16,070 nucleotides of DNA from DAISJM01 sp036821485 (GCA_036821485.1 DAISJM010000061.1:1-16070); one strand, 5' to 3'; counted from the first letter of the stretch, positions 1 through 7,732 are shown. Numbers and translations are program-made. Notes: generated by a model from the sequence alone, not told the origin.

Positions 1-1170
1 CCATGGCCGCCGCAACCCGTACCCGGCATCCGTAAGGGCGAATCCATCTTCGAGGCCATCGCCCGAAACGACATCGTACTCTTCCATCCCTACGACAGCT
101 TCGACCCCGTCCTCCGCCTCGTCGAAGAGGCGGCCGACGACCCGAATGTCCTCGCCATCAAACAGATCCTGTACCGCACGAGCGACAACAGTCCTGTCGT
201 CGCAGCACTCGCCCGCGCGGCTGATCGCGGCAAGCACGTGACCGTGGTGGTCGAACTCAAGGCGCGATTCGATGAAGCCCGCAACATCGAGTGGGCTTCG
301 GCGTTGGAGGTCGCAGGCGTCCAGGTGATCTACGGGCTGAAGGGGCTCAAGACCCACGCGAAGATCTGCGTGGTCGTCCGCCGCGAGGCGGACGGCATCC
401 GCCGCTACATGCACTTCGGCACCGGCAACTACAACGAGCGGACCGCGCGCCTGTATAGCGACGTCGGCCTTATGACCTGCGACGAGGATCTTGCCGCGGA
501 TGCCTCGGCTTTCTTCAACACGATCACCGGGTACTCGCAGCCCATCCGGTATCGCAAGCTTGAGGCCGCCCCCATCGGCCTGCGGCAGCGCCTGCTGGAC
601 TCCATCGCCAACGAAACCGAACGCCGCAAACAGGGCCAGGAAGCGCGCATCCTGGCCAAGCTCAATTCGCTCGCGGATACGGAAATCATCAAGGCCCTCT
701 ATGCCGCGTCCCAGGCAGGCGTCGAGATCAAGCTGAACATCCGCGGCGTATGCTGTCTCTGTCCCGGCATTCCGGGCCTGAGCGAAAACATCACAGTCGT
801 CAGCATCGTCGACCGGTTCCTCGAGCACAGCCGCATCTTCTATTTCCACAACGGCGGCGATCCGCAGGTGTTCATTTCCAGCGCCGACTGGATGCCCCGC
901 AATCTCGACCGGCGCGTCGAACTGCTCGTCCCTGTCGAGGCCACGCACGCCCGGCAACGCATGGGGCACATTCTCGAAACCTGCTTCGCGGATAACATCA
1001 AGGCGCGACAGCTCCTGCCGGACGGCACCTACCAACGAGTCGAACCCACCGGCAAGAAGAAGACCCGGAGCCAGGAAGTCTTCTACCGGCGTGCCGTGGA
1101 AACCGCACGCGCCGCGGAGAAGGCCGACAGTAACGCCTTCCAACCCCAGCTTCCCGGCGGCGGAACCTGA
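1..1170 (+). CDS. ppk1: Polyphosphate kinase 1, C-terminal part (5' end outside window)
   Basis: Membrane-associated enzyme that reversibly moves the gamma phosphate of ATP onto inorganic polyphosphate. The frame is open from the first base, so the N-terminal and head domains lie upstream; 389 codons are visible. Both phospholipase-D-like C domains are present. Codon 119 is His in THAKI, matching the autophosphorylated His435 of the E. coli enzyme. Codon 276 is His in FLEH, matching His592. The two lie 157 residues apart, as in E. coli, which implies about 316 missing residues and a total near 705. Other conserved blocks are IKQILYRTSD (codons 50-59) and SSADWMPRN. The gene ends in TGA 4 bases before a CHAD gene and very likely shares its mRNA. 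Nothing looks broken; the truncation is only the window edge. Confidence 0.97.
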   Translation, partial: PWPPQPVPGIRKGESIFEAIARNDIVLFHPYDSFDPVLRLVEEAADDPNVLAIKQILYRTSDNSPVVAALARAADRGKHVTVVVELKARFDEARNIEWASALEVAGVQVIYGLKGLKTHAKICVVVRREADGIRRYMHFGTGNYNERTARLYSDVGLMTCDEDLAADASAFFNTITGYSQPIRYRKLEAAPIGLRQRLLDSIANETERRKQGQEARILAKLNSLADTEIIKALYAASQAGVEIKLNIRGVCCLCPGIPGLSENITVVSIVDRFLEHSRIFYFHNGGDPQVFISSADWMPRNLDRRVELLVPVEATHARQRMGHILETCFADNIKARQLLPDGTYQRVEPTGKKKTRSQEVFYRRAVETARAAEKADSNAFQPQLPGGGT

Positions 1171-1174
1171 CCGC

Positions 1175-2074
1175 ATGAATGCCTCCGGCTCAGGGCGCAA
1201 GAGAATCCGGCCCGCAACGGATACGTCTTGTGCCGCCGCAACACGCAGACTCCTGCTGGAGCAGGGCAGACTGATCCAACACAACGTGCCTGCAGTCATC
1301 GCCGGCAATCCGGCAGCGCTCCACGATGTCCGCGTGGCCATCCGACGACTGCGCACACTGTTAAAAATCTTCCGCCGGATGCTTGAAAGCACGCCGGCCA
1401 AGCACCTATCCCGGCGTCTCAAGAAACTGACGGACACCTTGAGCTCGTACCGGGATGTGGACACCCAGTTGCGCATGCTCTCTTCAGCCCCCCTCCGCCG
1501 TCTCATGGTCGGGTCACCCGGTTGGAGCGTCTTCCTGAAGGCGCAACGTATGCGTCAGCAATCCTCGAAGAAGCGGCTAACCTCATTCATGCAGTCTTCC
1601 GCCGTTCAGACCCTGATGGAGGACCTCGGTCAATTCCTGAAGAAGGATATGGCCGTTCTTGATCAACAGCAGGACGAGGTCCTGAACCGGGGCATCGTCA
1701 AAGCATTGCGCAAGTCCATGCAGCGGGTTGAAGAGCGCTCCAGAATTCCTCCGACGCTTCCCCCCGGCCCGGCCCATGCGCTCCGTATCGCCTGCCGCCG
1801 CACCCGTTATATGGGCGAATTCTTCGGCAGACAAATGAGCCCAGCCATCGTTGCGCTCGCCCGCCGGATGAAGAGTATGCAGGACCTGCTCGGCGACCTG
1901 CATGATATCGATGTCCACCTTCAGCATCTCGCCACGGTCAGGGCGTGCCCTCCGAAGCTCGTGCCGGAATTCCGACGACGCAGAAAAGCGATCGCCGTGA
2001 AGTTCTGTTCCGAATGGAGAGCCTTCATCACAAGCCGTACCCGCCTCGAGATCGGGAAGCAACTCGGCATCTGA
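1175..2074 (+). CDS. CHAD domain protein, polyphosphate-associated
   Basis: A 299-residue CHAD (conserved histidine alpha-helical domain) protein. CHAD proteins bind polyphosphate through conserved His and basic residues and are often encoded beside ppk genes, as here. Both helical halves are visible: HDVRVAIRRLRT at residues 50-61 and HALRIACRRTRY at 201-212, followed by DLLGDLHDIDVHL at 237-249. Arg and Lys are very frequent, fitting a polyanion ligand. There is no signal peptide or membrane segment, so it should be cytoplasmic or granule-bound. I chose the ATG 4 bases after the ppk1 stop; the same frame extends 28 codons upstream inside ppk1, but that tail has no domain similarity. There is no fused CYTH (triphosphatase) domain. 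The role is known for the family; the operon with ppk1 is inferred from spacing. Confidence 0.92.
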   Translation: MNASGSGRKRIRPATDTSCAAATRRLLLEQGRLIQHNVPAVIAGNPAALHDVRVAIRRLRTLLKIFRRMLESTPAKHLSRRLKKLTDTLSSYRDVDTQLRMLSSAPLRRLMVGSPGWSVFLKAQRMRQQSSKKRLTSFMQSSAVQTLMEDLGQFLKKDMAVLDQQQDEVLNRGIVKALRKSMQRVEERSRIPPTLPPGPAHALRIACRRTRYMGEFFGRQMSPAIVALARRMKSMQDLLGDLHDIDVHLQHLATVRACPPKLVPEFRRRRKAIAVKFCSEWRAFITSRTRLEIGKQLGI

Positions 2075-2159
2075 TCGTCGCCTTTTTCTTGCTTCTTCGC
2101 AGCCTTACCCGCAAACTTCGCCTGAATCGGCCAGGCGTTTTCGGGTCGTTGATATCACC

Positions 2160-3881
2160 ATGAGCCCTGCGCAAGACGGCAAAAAAGATGCGAACAGCAT
2201 CCCGGTGGAAGACACCGCGGCACCCAAGTTCCCCGGCAAAGGCTTCCGCATCGGCGAGTATCTCATCTCTGACTGTTTGGGCCATGGCGCCATGGCCACC
2301 GTGTACCTCGCGCAGGACACCACGGGCCACGAGGTCGCCCTGAAGGTTTTCCAGGAAGGTCCCGGCGTATCCGAAACCATGCTCGAACGTTTCCGCCGCG
2401 AGGCGGAGGCGTCGAAGAAACTTCGCCGGCACCCGCACATCATGACGATCTACTCCACGGGCAAGGACAGCCCGTATCACTACATCGCCATGGAGTCGGT
2501 GCGCAACAGCAAGACGTTCGAAGACGCACTGGAAAACACGCCGATGAGTTTGAACATGATCGTTCAGATCATCATCAAGATCGCGCGCGCCCTCCAGTAC
2601 GCGCATATGCATCACATCGTGCACCGCGACGTGAAGCCGACGAACATCATGATCGATGAATTCGGCGATCCGCTGCTTTCCGACTTCGGCGTGGCCGAGT
2701 TGATCGATTGGCCCTCCTGCACGATGACGGGGGCCCTGACCGGCACGCCTCTCTACATGTCGCCCGAGCAGGCGCGCGGCGAGCGCGTTGGACCCGCAAG
2801 CGACATCTACTCCATGGGCGTTGTGCTCTACGAGGCCGTGGTCGGGGTGCTGCCCTACAGCGTCCAACACTGCTCACCCGTGAAAGACGTACTCGAGGCC
2901 GTGAAGAACGAGCCGCCGCGGCGGCCGCGACTCTTCCGTCGCGAGATCACACCGGAACTCGAAGCGGTCATGTTGAAGGCGCTGGAGAAGAATCCGCGTG
3001 ACCGCTATGCCGATGCGGAAGCCTTCGCCGTGGATTTGGAGCGCGCACTTTCCGGCAAGCGCGTCAGCGCACACCATTTTTCGCCGCTCGATCACATCCG
3101 CCACCTCGCCCGGCGTTACCAGAGGACCACGTTGGCCGTGCTGCCGGTGGTCGCGCTGGCCATATCGATGATGCTGTACTCGCGGCACAAACTCGTCACC
3201 GCCCGGTACGAGGACCTCCTGACGCGGGCTCATCTGAAGAACGCCCTCTACATGCTGGCCCAGACCGACGGCGCCGCAAGCCCCGCGGTCGACACGCCGC
3301 GCGCATGGCAGCAGATCCGCCTTGCCCGCAAGGCCATGACCGCAGGCGATTGGAGCGGTGCTTCTGCCGCCTTCCAGACCGCGGCCGACCTCAGCCGGGA
3401 ACTGGGTGATCAGCGGACTGCGGCCATCGCGCAGTTGGACCAGGCCCGCTGCGAGACGATGCTGAACAACCGCCAGAAGGCGACCGAGCTTTATCACGGC
3501 ATCCTGACCAACGCGGACGCGTCCGACGCCATCGTCGCGCTGGCCCAGTTTGAGTACCTGGGCCTCGTCCTGCTCGAAGGCAAGCGGGACACCGCCGTCG
3601 AGGTGCTTCGCCTGCGCGATCCACCCGCCGACGGACCCATCCGCGATGCCTTGGACTGCCTCGCCGGAGATCTCACCGCTGGCGATCTGGCGAATTCGGT
3701 TGAGCGAATGCCCAGCCAGTTCCAGAACGATGCCTGCCTCGCCGTTGCCATCCGCTACTACACCGATGGGGAGGTCAAGCGGGCCCAGACCTTCCTCAAG
3801 CGCTGCGCCAAGACTTCCACCCCGCCCTCCGACTGGCCCGCGCCATTCGCCAAGATGCTCTACAACGATCTTATCCGTTGA
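2160..3881 (+). CDS. Transmembrane Ser/Thr protein kinase with helical-repeat sensor region
   Basis: A 573-residue Hanks-type kinase. Residues 30-300 form the catalytic domain: Gly loop GHGAMATVYLA (41-51), ATP-binding Lys62 in VALKVF, catalytic loop HRDVKPTN (155-162), DFG (175-177), the TGTPLYMSPEQ activation-segment end (194-204), and SDIYSMGVVLYE. All catalytic residues are present, so it should be active. One hydrophobic helix (about 323-341) follows, placing the C-terminal 230 residues outside the cytoplasmic membrane. That part is Ala/Leu-rich helical repeat, TPR-like (for example AWQQIRLARKAM and SGASAAFQTAADL), and may be the sensing or docking surface. No clear Shine-Dalgarno precedes the ATG. 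The prepilin-like gene starts 34 bases downstream on the same strand. The substrate is unknown. The kinase call is certain; the TPR assignment is by pattern only. Confidence 0.93.
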   Translation: MSPAQDGKKDANSIPVEDTAAPKFPGKGFRIGEYLISDCLGHGAMATVYLAQDTTGHEVALKVFQEGPGVSETMLERFRREAEASKKLRRHPHIMTIYSTGKDSPYHYIAMESVRNSKTFEDALENTPMSLNMIVQIIIKIARALQYAHMHHIVHRDVKPTNIMIDEFGDPLLSDFGVAELIDWPSCTMTGALTGTPLYMSPEQARGERVGPASDIYSMGVVLYEAVVGVLPYSVQHCSPVKDVLEAVKNEPPRRPRLFRREITPELEAVMLKALEKNPRDRYADAEAFAVDLERALSGKRVSAHHFSPLDHIRHLARRYQRTTLAVLPVVALAISMMLYSRHKLVTARYEDLLTRAHLKNALYMLAQTDGAASPAVDTPRAWQQIRLARKAMTAGDWSGASAAFQTAADLSRELGDQRTAAIAQLDQARCETMLNNRQKATELYHGILTNADASDAIVALAQFEYLGLVLLEGKRDTAVEVLRLRDPPADGPIRDALDCLAGDLTAGDLANSVERMPSQFQNDACLAVAIRYYTDGEVKRAQTFLKRCAKTSTPPSDWPAPFAKMLYNDLIR

Positions 3882-3915
3882 CGCCCGAACGCGTCCCCTC
3901 TAGGCTTCCAGCACC

Positions 3916-4449
3916 ATGGTGCGATTTCTGCCATTTTCCCGGGGCCGCGGCACGAAGGCGGGCGTTGCCCTGATTGAAGTGCTGATCATCGCCCTCGTAC
4001 TCGCGGGCATGGCACTTGGTGTGGGGTACTTCGTGCGGCAACACCGCATGCTGAGGGAATGTAGAAATAACCTGCGGCGCATCTACTCGGCGCTGGAGAT
4101 GTATGAGATTGAGCGCGGCACCCTGCCCCGCCTCGCCTTCTTTCCGGATGATGCAAAGCAGGACAACGACAGCCTGCTGGCCGTGCTGCAACCCTATGGT
4201 GCGGGCGGCAACGTGTGCGTATGCCCGGCGTCCCCACCCGCGCACAAGGCGGTCGCATTGACGTACGTGTGGAACGTGCAGCTCAACGGCAGGAAACTCC
4301 GCGGCGGCGACCCGGAGTGGATGCTCGTCGAGATCAACGCACTCTCCCCCGCCGTCCCGGCGCCACACATGGGCCGCTATAACATTCTGTACACCGACGG
4401 GGAAGTTCGACTTTCCCGGCATCCGCCGCCGGGCCTCCAGCGCCCCTGA
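3916..4449 (+). CDS. Prepilin-like protein with H-X9-DG motif (type II pseudopilin type)
   Basis: A 177-residue protein with a class-III signal. A basic leader of 16 residues ends in Gly16, followed by VALIEVLIIALVL, with Glu at position +5 of the predicted mature protein and a roughly 20-residue hydrophobic helix. The prepilin peptidase is predicted to cut after Gly16. Near the C-terminus, His151 is followed by nine residues and then Asp161-Gly162. This H-X9-DG motif marks a large prepilin-like family abundant in Planctomycetes, Lentisphaerae and Verrucomicrobia, where many copies are scattered through genomes away from secretion operons. The globular part is short and contains a Cys pair (Cys101, Cys103). 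No other pilus or type II secretion gene is nearby. It lies 34 bases after the kinase gene, so co-transcription is plausible. No obvious Shine-Dalgarno is seen. Confidence 0.85.
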   Translation: MVRFLPFSRGRGTKAGVALIEVLIIALVLAGMALGVGYFVRQHRMLRECRNNLRRIYSALEMYEIERGTLPRLAFFPDDAKQDNDSLLAVLQPYGAGGNVCVCPASPPAHKAVALTYVWNVQLNGRKLRGGDPEWMLVEINALSPAVPAPHMGRYNILYTDGEVRLSRHPPPGLQRP

Positions 4450-4467
4450 GAAATCTGTCCGTCTGCG

Positions 4468-5301
4468 TCAGTGGATAATCGTCTTTGTCAGACGCACCAG
4501 CGCCTTCCAAAGTTTGTCCGACGTATCCGCTTCAAACAGTTTCTCCCGGCTCTCTTCCTTCTGGAAGACCTGGCTGAGCCCCGCGAGCAACTTCAGGTAG
4601 AACGCACTGGCTGCCGTGGGAATGACCATGAAAAAGACAATGCGCGTCAACGAACGCGATGAGCCGAACTTGACTCCCTTGGGGCTGAGCCCGAGAGCCA
4701 GCGTGAGACCGCCGCCCTCGACACCGCGCACGTGAGGGAAGGCAATCCCATGCTCCACGGCCGTGCTGACGATGGCCTCCCTCTTCAAGGCCTCCTCGCG
4801 CAGCTTCGCACCGTTATCCACAAAGCCCTCGACCTCCATCTTCGAACACAACTCACCAATAACCTCATCCCGCTCCGTGGAGATCAACTTGGGGATCATG
4901 AGTTCGGGTGCCGAGAAGCGATCAATGCCCACCTTCGGCGGCTCACTACGGCGCTTGCGCCGCCCAAGACGCCGGGGGAGAAGCTCGGTGTAATAAAGTA
5001 GACGCGCGCAATTGGGACAGTGATGCAGGGCGTCGGCAGCATGGACCGTGTGGACGAGACTGACCGGCAGGGCCATGCCGCAGGCCGAGCAAACGCCGTT
5101 GGTGATCGGGACGATGCCGAGCATCCCTTTCTTTTCCAGACGACTGAACCGCTCCGCCACATCCTTCGGCAGCTCTGCAATCAGGGTCTGAATCGACGCG
5201 TCCAACTGAGCCATCCGCGCGTCGGCCATGGAGGCCTCCTGCTGGGCTCGTGCCACCATCAGCTCCTGGAGCTGGACAAGGTGGTTGATGATCTTATGCA
5301 T
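4468..5301 (-). CDS. C4 zinc ribbon fused to PTS EIIA (fructose/nitrogen-type) domain
   Basis: A 277-residue two-domain protein. Residues 1-60 are a helical, probably coiled-coil segment. Cys71-x2-Cys74 and Cys95-x2-Cys98 then form a C4 zinc ribbon resembling the CT398/zf-RING_7 type (ending CPNCARLLYY). After a basic linker (110-120), residues 128-277 are an EIIA type-2 domain with the phosphorylatable His190 in HGIAFPH. The second catalytic His of this family, aligned on the LA-x-x-S block of the neighbouring EIIA, is Tyr235 here. Start choice: ATG at 5301 opens the helical domain, has AAAGGA upstream, and marks a rise in G/C third positions. ATG at 5352 (294 aa) and GTG at 5379 (303 aa) are possible alternatives. 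It is transcribed away from the EIIA/antiporter pair. A regulatory role is inferred; no permease is nearby. Confidence 0.85.
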   Translation of the reverse strand: MHKIINHLVQLQELMVARAQQEASMADARMAQLDASIQTLIAELPKDVAERFSRLEKKGMLGIVPITNGVCSACGMALPVSLVHTVHAADALHHCPNCARLLYYTELLPRRLGRRKRRSEPPKVGIDRFSAPELMIPKLISTERDEVIGELCSKMEVEGFVDNGAKLREEALKREAIVSTAVEHGIAFPHVRGVEGGGLTLALGLSPKGVKFGSSRSLTRIVFFMVIPTAASAFYLKLLAGLSQVFQKEESREKLFEADTSDKLWKALVRLTKTIIH

Positions 5302-5392
5302 GGGTCCTTTCTTCGAATGCACACTATCCGACGACTCAACGGTGGTACCCATAATCAGCCCCCACCCCGCATTGAGCACTGTTCCGAATGGT

Positions 5393-5408
5393 TAACAGAA
5401 CTGTTATA
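5393..5408 (-). promoter_or_regulatory. Extended -10 promoter overlapped by a palindromic operator-like site
   Basis: On the minus strand the sequence TGCTATAAC (5411-5403) fits an extended -10 (TATAAC, 5 of 6 to consensus, with TG one base upstream). A weak -35, TTGCAT, sits 16 bases further up (5430-5425). The palindrome TAACAG-AA-CTGTTA (5393-5406) covers the -10 and the expected transcription start. Another CTGTT half-site lies at 5379-5383 and pairs with the same AACAG across 10 bases. This would drive the zinc-ribbon/EIIA gene. The assignment is by pattern only. Confidence 0.4.
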
Positions 5409-5502
5409 GCACTCCGCGCGCAGGATGCAATGACCCTTGTCATGGCCGCGCGCGCCGCTGCACGCCAATTCCAGGGCAAGGAATATTTGGCTTAGTCTGT
5501 TA

Positions 5503-5530
5503 TTGACCCTGAAGCGAACACGTCCAGAAT
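5503..5530 (+). promoter_or_regulatory. Candidate promoter of the EIIA/antiporter operon
   Basis: TTGACC (5503-5508, 5 of 6 to the -35 consensus), a 16-base spacer, and CAGAAT (5525-5530, 4 of 6 to the -10). The predicted start near 5537 leaves about 20 bases before the EIIA ATG, enough for its Shine-Dalgarno. It faces away from the minus-strand promoter near 5403. Confidence 0.4.
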
Positions 5531-5556
5531 ATGCCTTTCTTGACGAAGGAGCAGGG

Positions 5557-6012
5557 ATGAACCTGAAGAAAGCCATTTCAGCGGAAACAATCACGCTGTC
5601 GCTTAAGGGAACGACGAAGGAAGCCGTCATCGAGGAGATGATCGATGTGCTTATGGCCGCCGGCAAGATCAAGGATCTCAAGGATCGCAAGGAGACCTTG
5701 AAGGCCGTGCTCGACCGCGAACGCAAGATGTCGACCGGCATGCAGAACGGCATCGCGATTCCTCATGGCAAGACTGACCGCGTCGAGAGTTTGATTGCCG
5801 CCATCGGCATCATGAAAGAGGGCATGGATTTCGGTTCGCTTGACGGCCAGCCCTCAAAGATATTCGTCATGACCCTCTCGCCTGACACACGCACCGGCCC
5901 GCACATCCAGTTCCTGGCTGAGATCAGCCGACAACTTAGTGACCCGACCGTTCGGGAACGTATTCTCAACGCGACCAAGCCCGAAGAGGTCATGGAGATT
6001 CTCGCAGGCTGA
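5557..6012 (+). CDS. PTS EIIA domain protein, PtsN/fructose type
   Basis: A 151-residue single-domain EIIA of the fructose/mannitol/nitrogen class, a cytoplasmic phosphocarrier that accepts phosphate from HPr-like proteins. The active-site His70 lies in NGIAIPHGKTD, and the partner His117 in GPHIQFLAEIS is also present, so it should be phosphorylatable. The ATG at 5557 follows a clear AAGGAG (spacing 6 to 7 bases). The same frame is open for 40 codons upstream, but that stretch shows no family similarity and carries the candidate promoter. The antiporter gene begins 14 bases after the stop, so the two are very likely one operon. No EIIB or EIIC is encoded nearby, which favours a regulatory role like that of PtsN on potassium transport rather than sugar uptake. 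That role is inference. Confidence 0.92.
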   Translation: MNLKKAISAETITLSLKGTTKEAVIEEMIDVLMAAGKIKDLKDRKETLKAVLDRERKMSTGMQNGIAIPHGKTDRVESLIAAIGIMKEGMDFGSLDGQPSKIFVMTLSPDTRTGPHIQFLAEISRQLSDPTVRERILNATKPEEVMEILAG

Positions 6013-6026
6013 CAACCGGATGAATC

Positions 6027-7703
6027 GTGATATTCGCTGAACCAGTATCGTTGCTTTTGGGAACGGTCGCCGCGGCGGGCGCTCATGCCGAACCCGCCAT
6101 GAATTTCCTGATGAAGCACCTCGTGCTTCAGCTCGCCATCATCATCATCGCCGCCCGTCTAACCGGATTCATCTTCCAACGCTACCTGCGGCTACCCGGC
6201 GTCCTGGGCGAAGTTGTGGCCGGAATCCTCATCAGCCCCCATGCCTTCGGCGGCATTTCCATTCACGGCATCGGCCCCCTCTTCCCGATCGGCGATGCAC
6301 TCATCCCCATATCCACACAGCTCTACGGGTTTGCCACCGTCGCCTCCATTCTGCTGCTGTTTCTCTCCGGACTCGAAACGGACCTCACCACGTTCCTGCG
6401 CTATTCCGTCGTGGGCACGGCCGTCGGTATCGGCGGCGTTGTTTTCTCCTTCGGGCTCGGAGCCGGGTGCGCTGTGTGGTTCGGCGTTGCGCGCTCGCTG
6501 GCCGACCCCCATGCGCTCTTTCTCGGCGCCATCTCCACAGCCACCTCCGTGGGCATCACCGCCCGCATTCTGCAGGAGACCCGGAAAACCGATTCCCCGG
6601 AGGGCGTGACGATTCTCGCGGGAGCTGTCATCGATGATGTGCTGGCTATCGTCGTGCTGGCCATCGTCGTCGGCATGGCAAAGGCAGGTGCGGCCGGCAC
6701 GGTGAACTGGCATGATATCGGCCTGATCTCGTTGAAGGCGATCGGGTTCTGGATCGTGTTTACCGTCATCGGCCTTCTTTCCGCACGCCATATCACGCGC
6801 GCTCTGAAGTTTCTCCAATCCATGGAGACCATCGTCTCCGTGTCGTTTGGCTTGGCCCTGCTCATGGCCGGATTCATGGAAATGGCCGGGTTGGCCATGA
6901 TCATTGGCGCCTACGTCACCGGTCTTGCAATGTCGCGCACCGACCTGGCCCCCGCGATCCAAAGCCAGCTTGCGGGCGCCTACAATACGCTTGTGCCCAT
7001 CTTCTTCTGTGTCATGGGTATGCTCATCGATTTGACCACGCTGAGGCACGTGATGCTGTTCGGCATGGTCTACACCGTCATAGCGATCGCTTCCAAGGTC
7101 ATCGGATGCGGCCTGCCGGCCTGGCTCATGAAGTTCAATCTTCTTGGGGCCTATCGCATCGGCGCCGGCATGGTCCCCCGTGGCGAAGTGGCCTTGATTA
7201 TCGCCAGCATCGGCCTGTCGTCCGGCACCATCCACGCCGATGTGTTCGGCGTGGCCGTCATGATGACCATGCTCAGTACGCTGCTCGCCCCTCCGCTCCT
7301 CGCGCGATCATTCAGCAACAAGTCCGGTCTCAAGACCAGGGCGCAAACATCCGAGGATGAATTCCGGCGGACGGTGACGCTGGACTTCCCTTCTCCGGAT
7401 CTCGCCGATTTCATGGTGGCCCGGTTGGTGCGCTCCTTCCGCAACGAGGAGTTCTTGGTCTACCGGCTCAGTCACGAGGGCGGCGATTACCAGATCCGGA
7501 AGGACGACATGGTGTTCACGCTCAGTGTGGAGGGCGGTCACGTCACACTGACCTCCCAGGCACGCTACGAAAGCGTTGCTCGCCTGGTGGTGCTGGAAGA
7601 ACTTCTCGTCCTCGAAGATCTTGCCCACGCCTGCAGCAAGATCCGGGACCTCGATCATCTCAAGACCGACCTCCTCCGTGGCGTGCTCGAAGACGAGGAC
7701 TGA
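6027..7703 (+). CDS. CPA2-type cation/proton antiporter with extra C-terminal domain
   Basis: A 558-residue integral membrane protein of the monovalent cation:proton antiporter-2 (Kef/NapA-like) family. Residues about 32-425 contain 12 to 13 hydrophobic helices. GVLGEVVAGILISP (58-71) is the family signature near the N-terminus. The Asp203-Asp204 pair in GAVIDDVLAIVV matches the ion-binding DD motif of NhaA/NapA-type transporters. Lys357 in SKVIG and GMVPRGEVALI (381-391) are also conserved. Residues about 430-558 are a soluble tail, first with beta-like alternation and then helical, ending in an acidic LEDED; it is not a recognisable TrkA-N/RCK domain. The start is GTG at 6027; ATG at 6099 (MNFLMKH) would also keep every membrane helix, and neither has a strong Shine-Dalgarno. 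It is co-directional with EIIA 14 bases upstream. The ion (Na+ or K+) cannot be told from sequence. Confidence 0.92.
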   Translation: MIFAEPVSLLLGTVAAAGAHAEPAMNFLMKHLVLQLAIIIIAARLTGFIFQRYLRLPGVLGEVVAGILISPHAFGGISIHGIGPLFPIGDALIPISTQLYGFATVASILLLFLSGLETDLTTFLRYSVVGTAVGIGGVVFSFGLGAGCAVWFGVARSLADPHALFLGAISTATSVGITARILQETRKTDSPEGVTILAGAVIDDVLAIVVLAIVVGMAKAGAAGTVNWHDIGLISLKAIGFWIVFTVIGLLSARHITRALKFLQSMETIVSVSFGLALLMAGFMEMAGLAMIIGAYVTGLAMSRTDLAPAIQSQLAGAYNTLVPIFFCVMGMLIDLTTLRHVMLFGMVYTVIAIASKVIGCGLPAWLMKFNLLGAYRIGAGMVPRGEVALIIASIGLSSGTIHADVFGVAVMMTMLSTLLAPPLLARSFSNKSGLKTRAQTSEDEFRRTVTLDFPSPDLADFMVARLVRSFRNEEFLVYRLSHEGGDYQIRKDDMVFTLSVEGGHVTLTSQARYESVARLVVLEELLVLEDLAHACSKIRDLDHLKTDLLRGVLEDED

Positions 7704-7732
7704 GACGCACGGGCAGGATACTATCCTCAGTC
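7698..7732. repeat. Inverted repeat between convergent antiporter and atpC ends
   Basis: GACTGAG (7698-7704) pairs with CTCAGTC (7726-7732). Inside lies AGGATA-C-TATCCT (7715-7727), overlapping the outer right arm by two bases, so only one of the two can form at a time. Only 23 bases separate the two stop codons. No T-run follows on either strand, so a bidirectional terminator is only a weak possibility. The 11-mer TCGAAGACGAG also occurs as a direct repeat at 7687-7697 and 7731-7741. Confidence 0.3.

Noticed and set aside
2028..2870. 280-codon open frame antisense to the kinase start
   Set aside because: Lies over the conserved kinase motifs and has no recognisable pattern of its own.
4464..4496. 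TGCGTC / GACGCA inverted repeat at the convergent prepilin and zinc-ribbon/EIIA ends as a terminator
   Set aside because: Only 6 pairs with a 21-base loop, no T-run, and partly coding.
6192..7235. 347-codon open frame antisense to the antiporter
   Set aside because: The composition is dominated by His, Asp and Gly, the mirror of a membrane protein's codons. No domain is visible, and the sense gene is certain.
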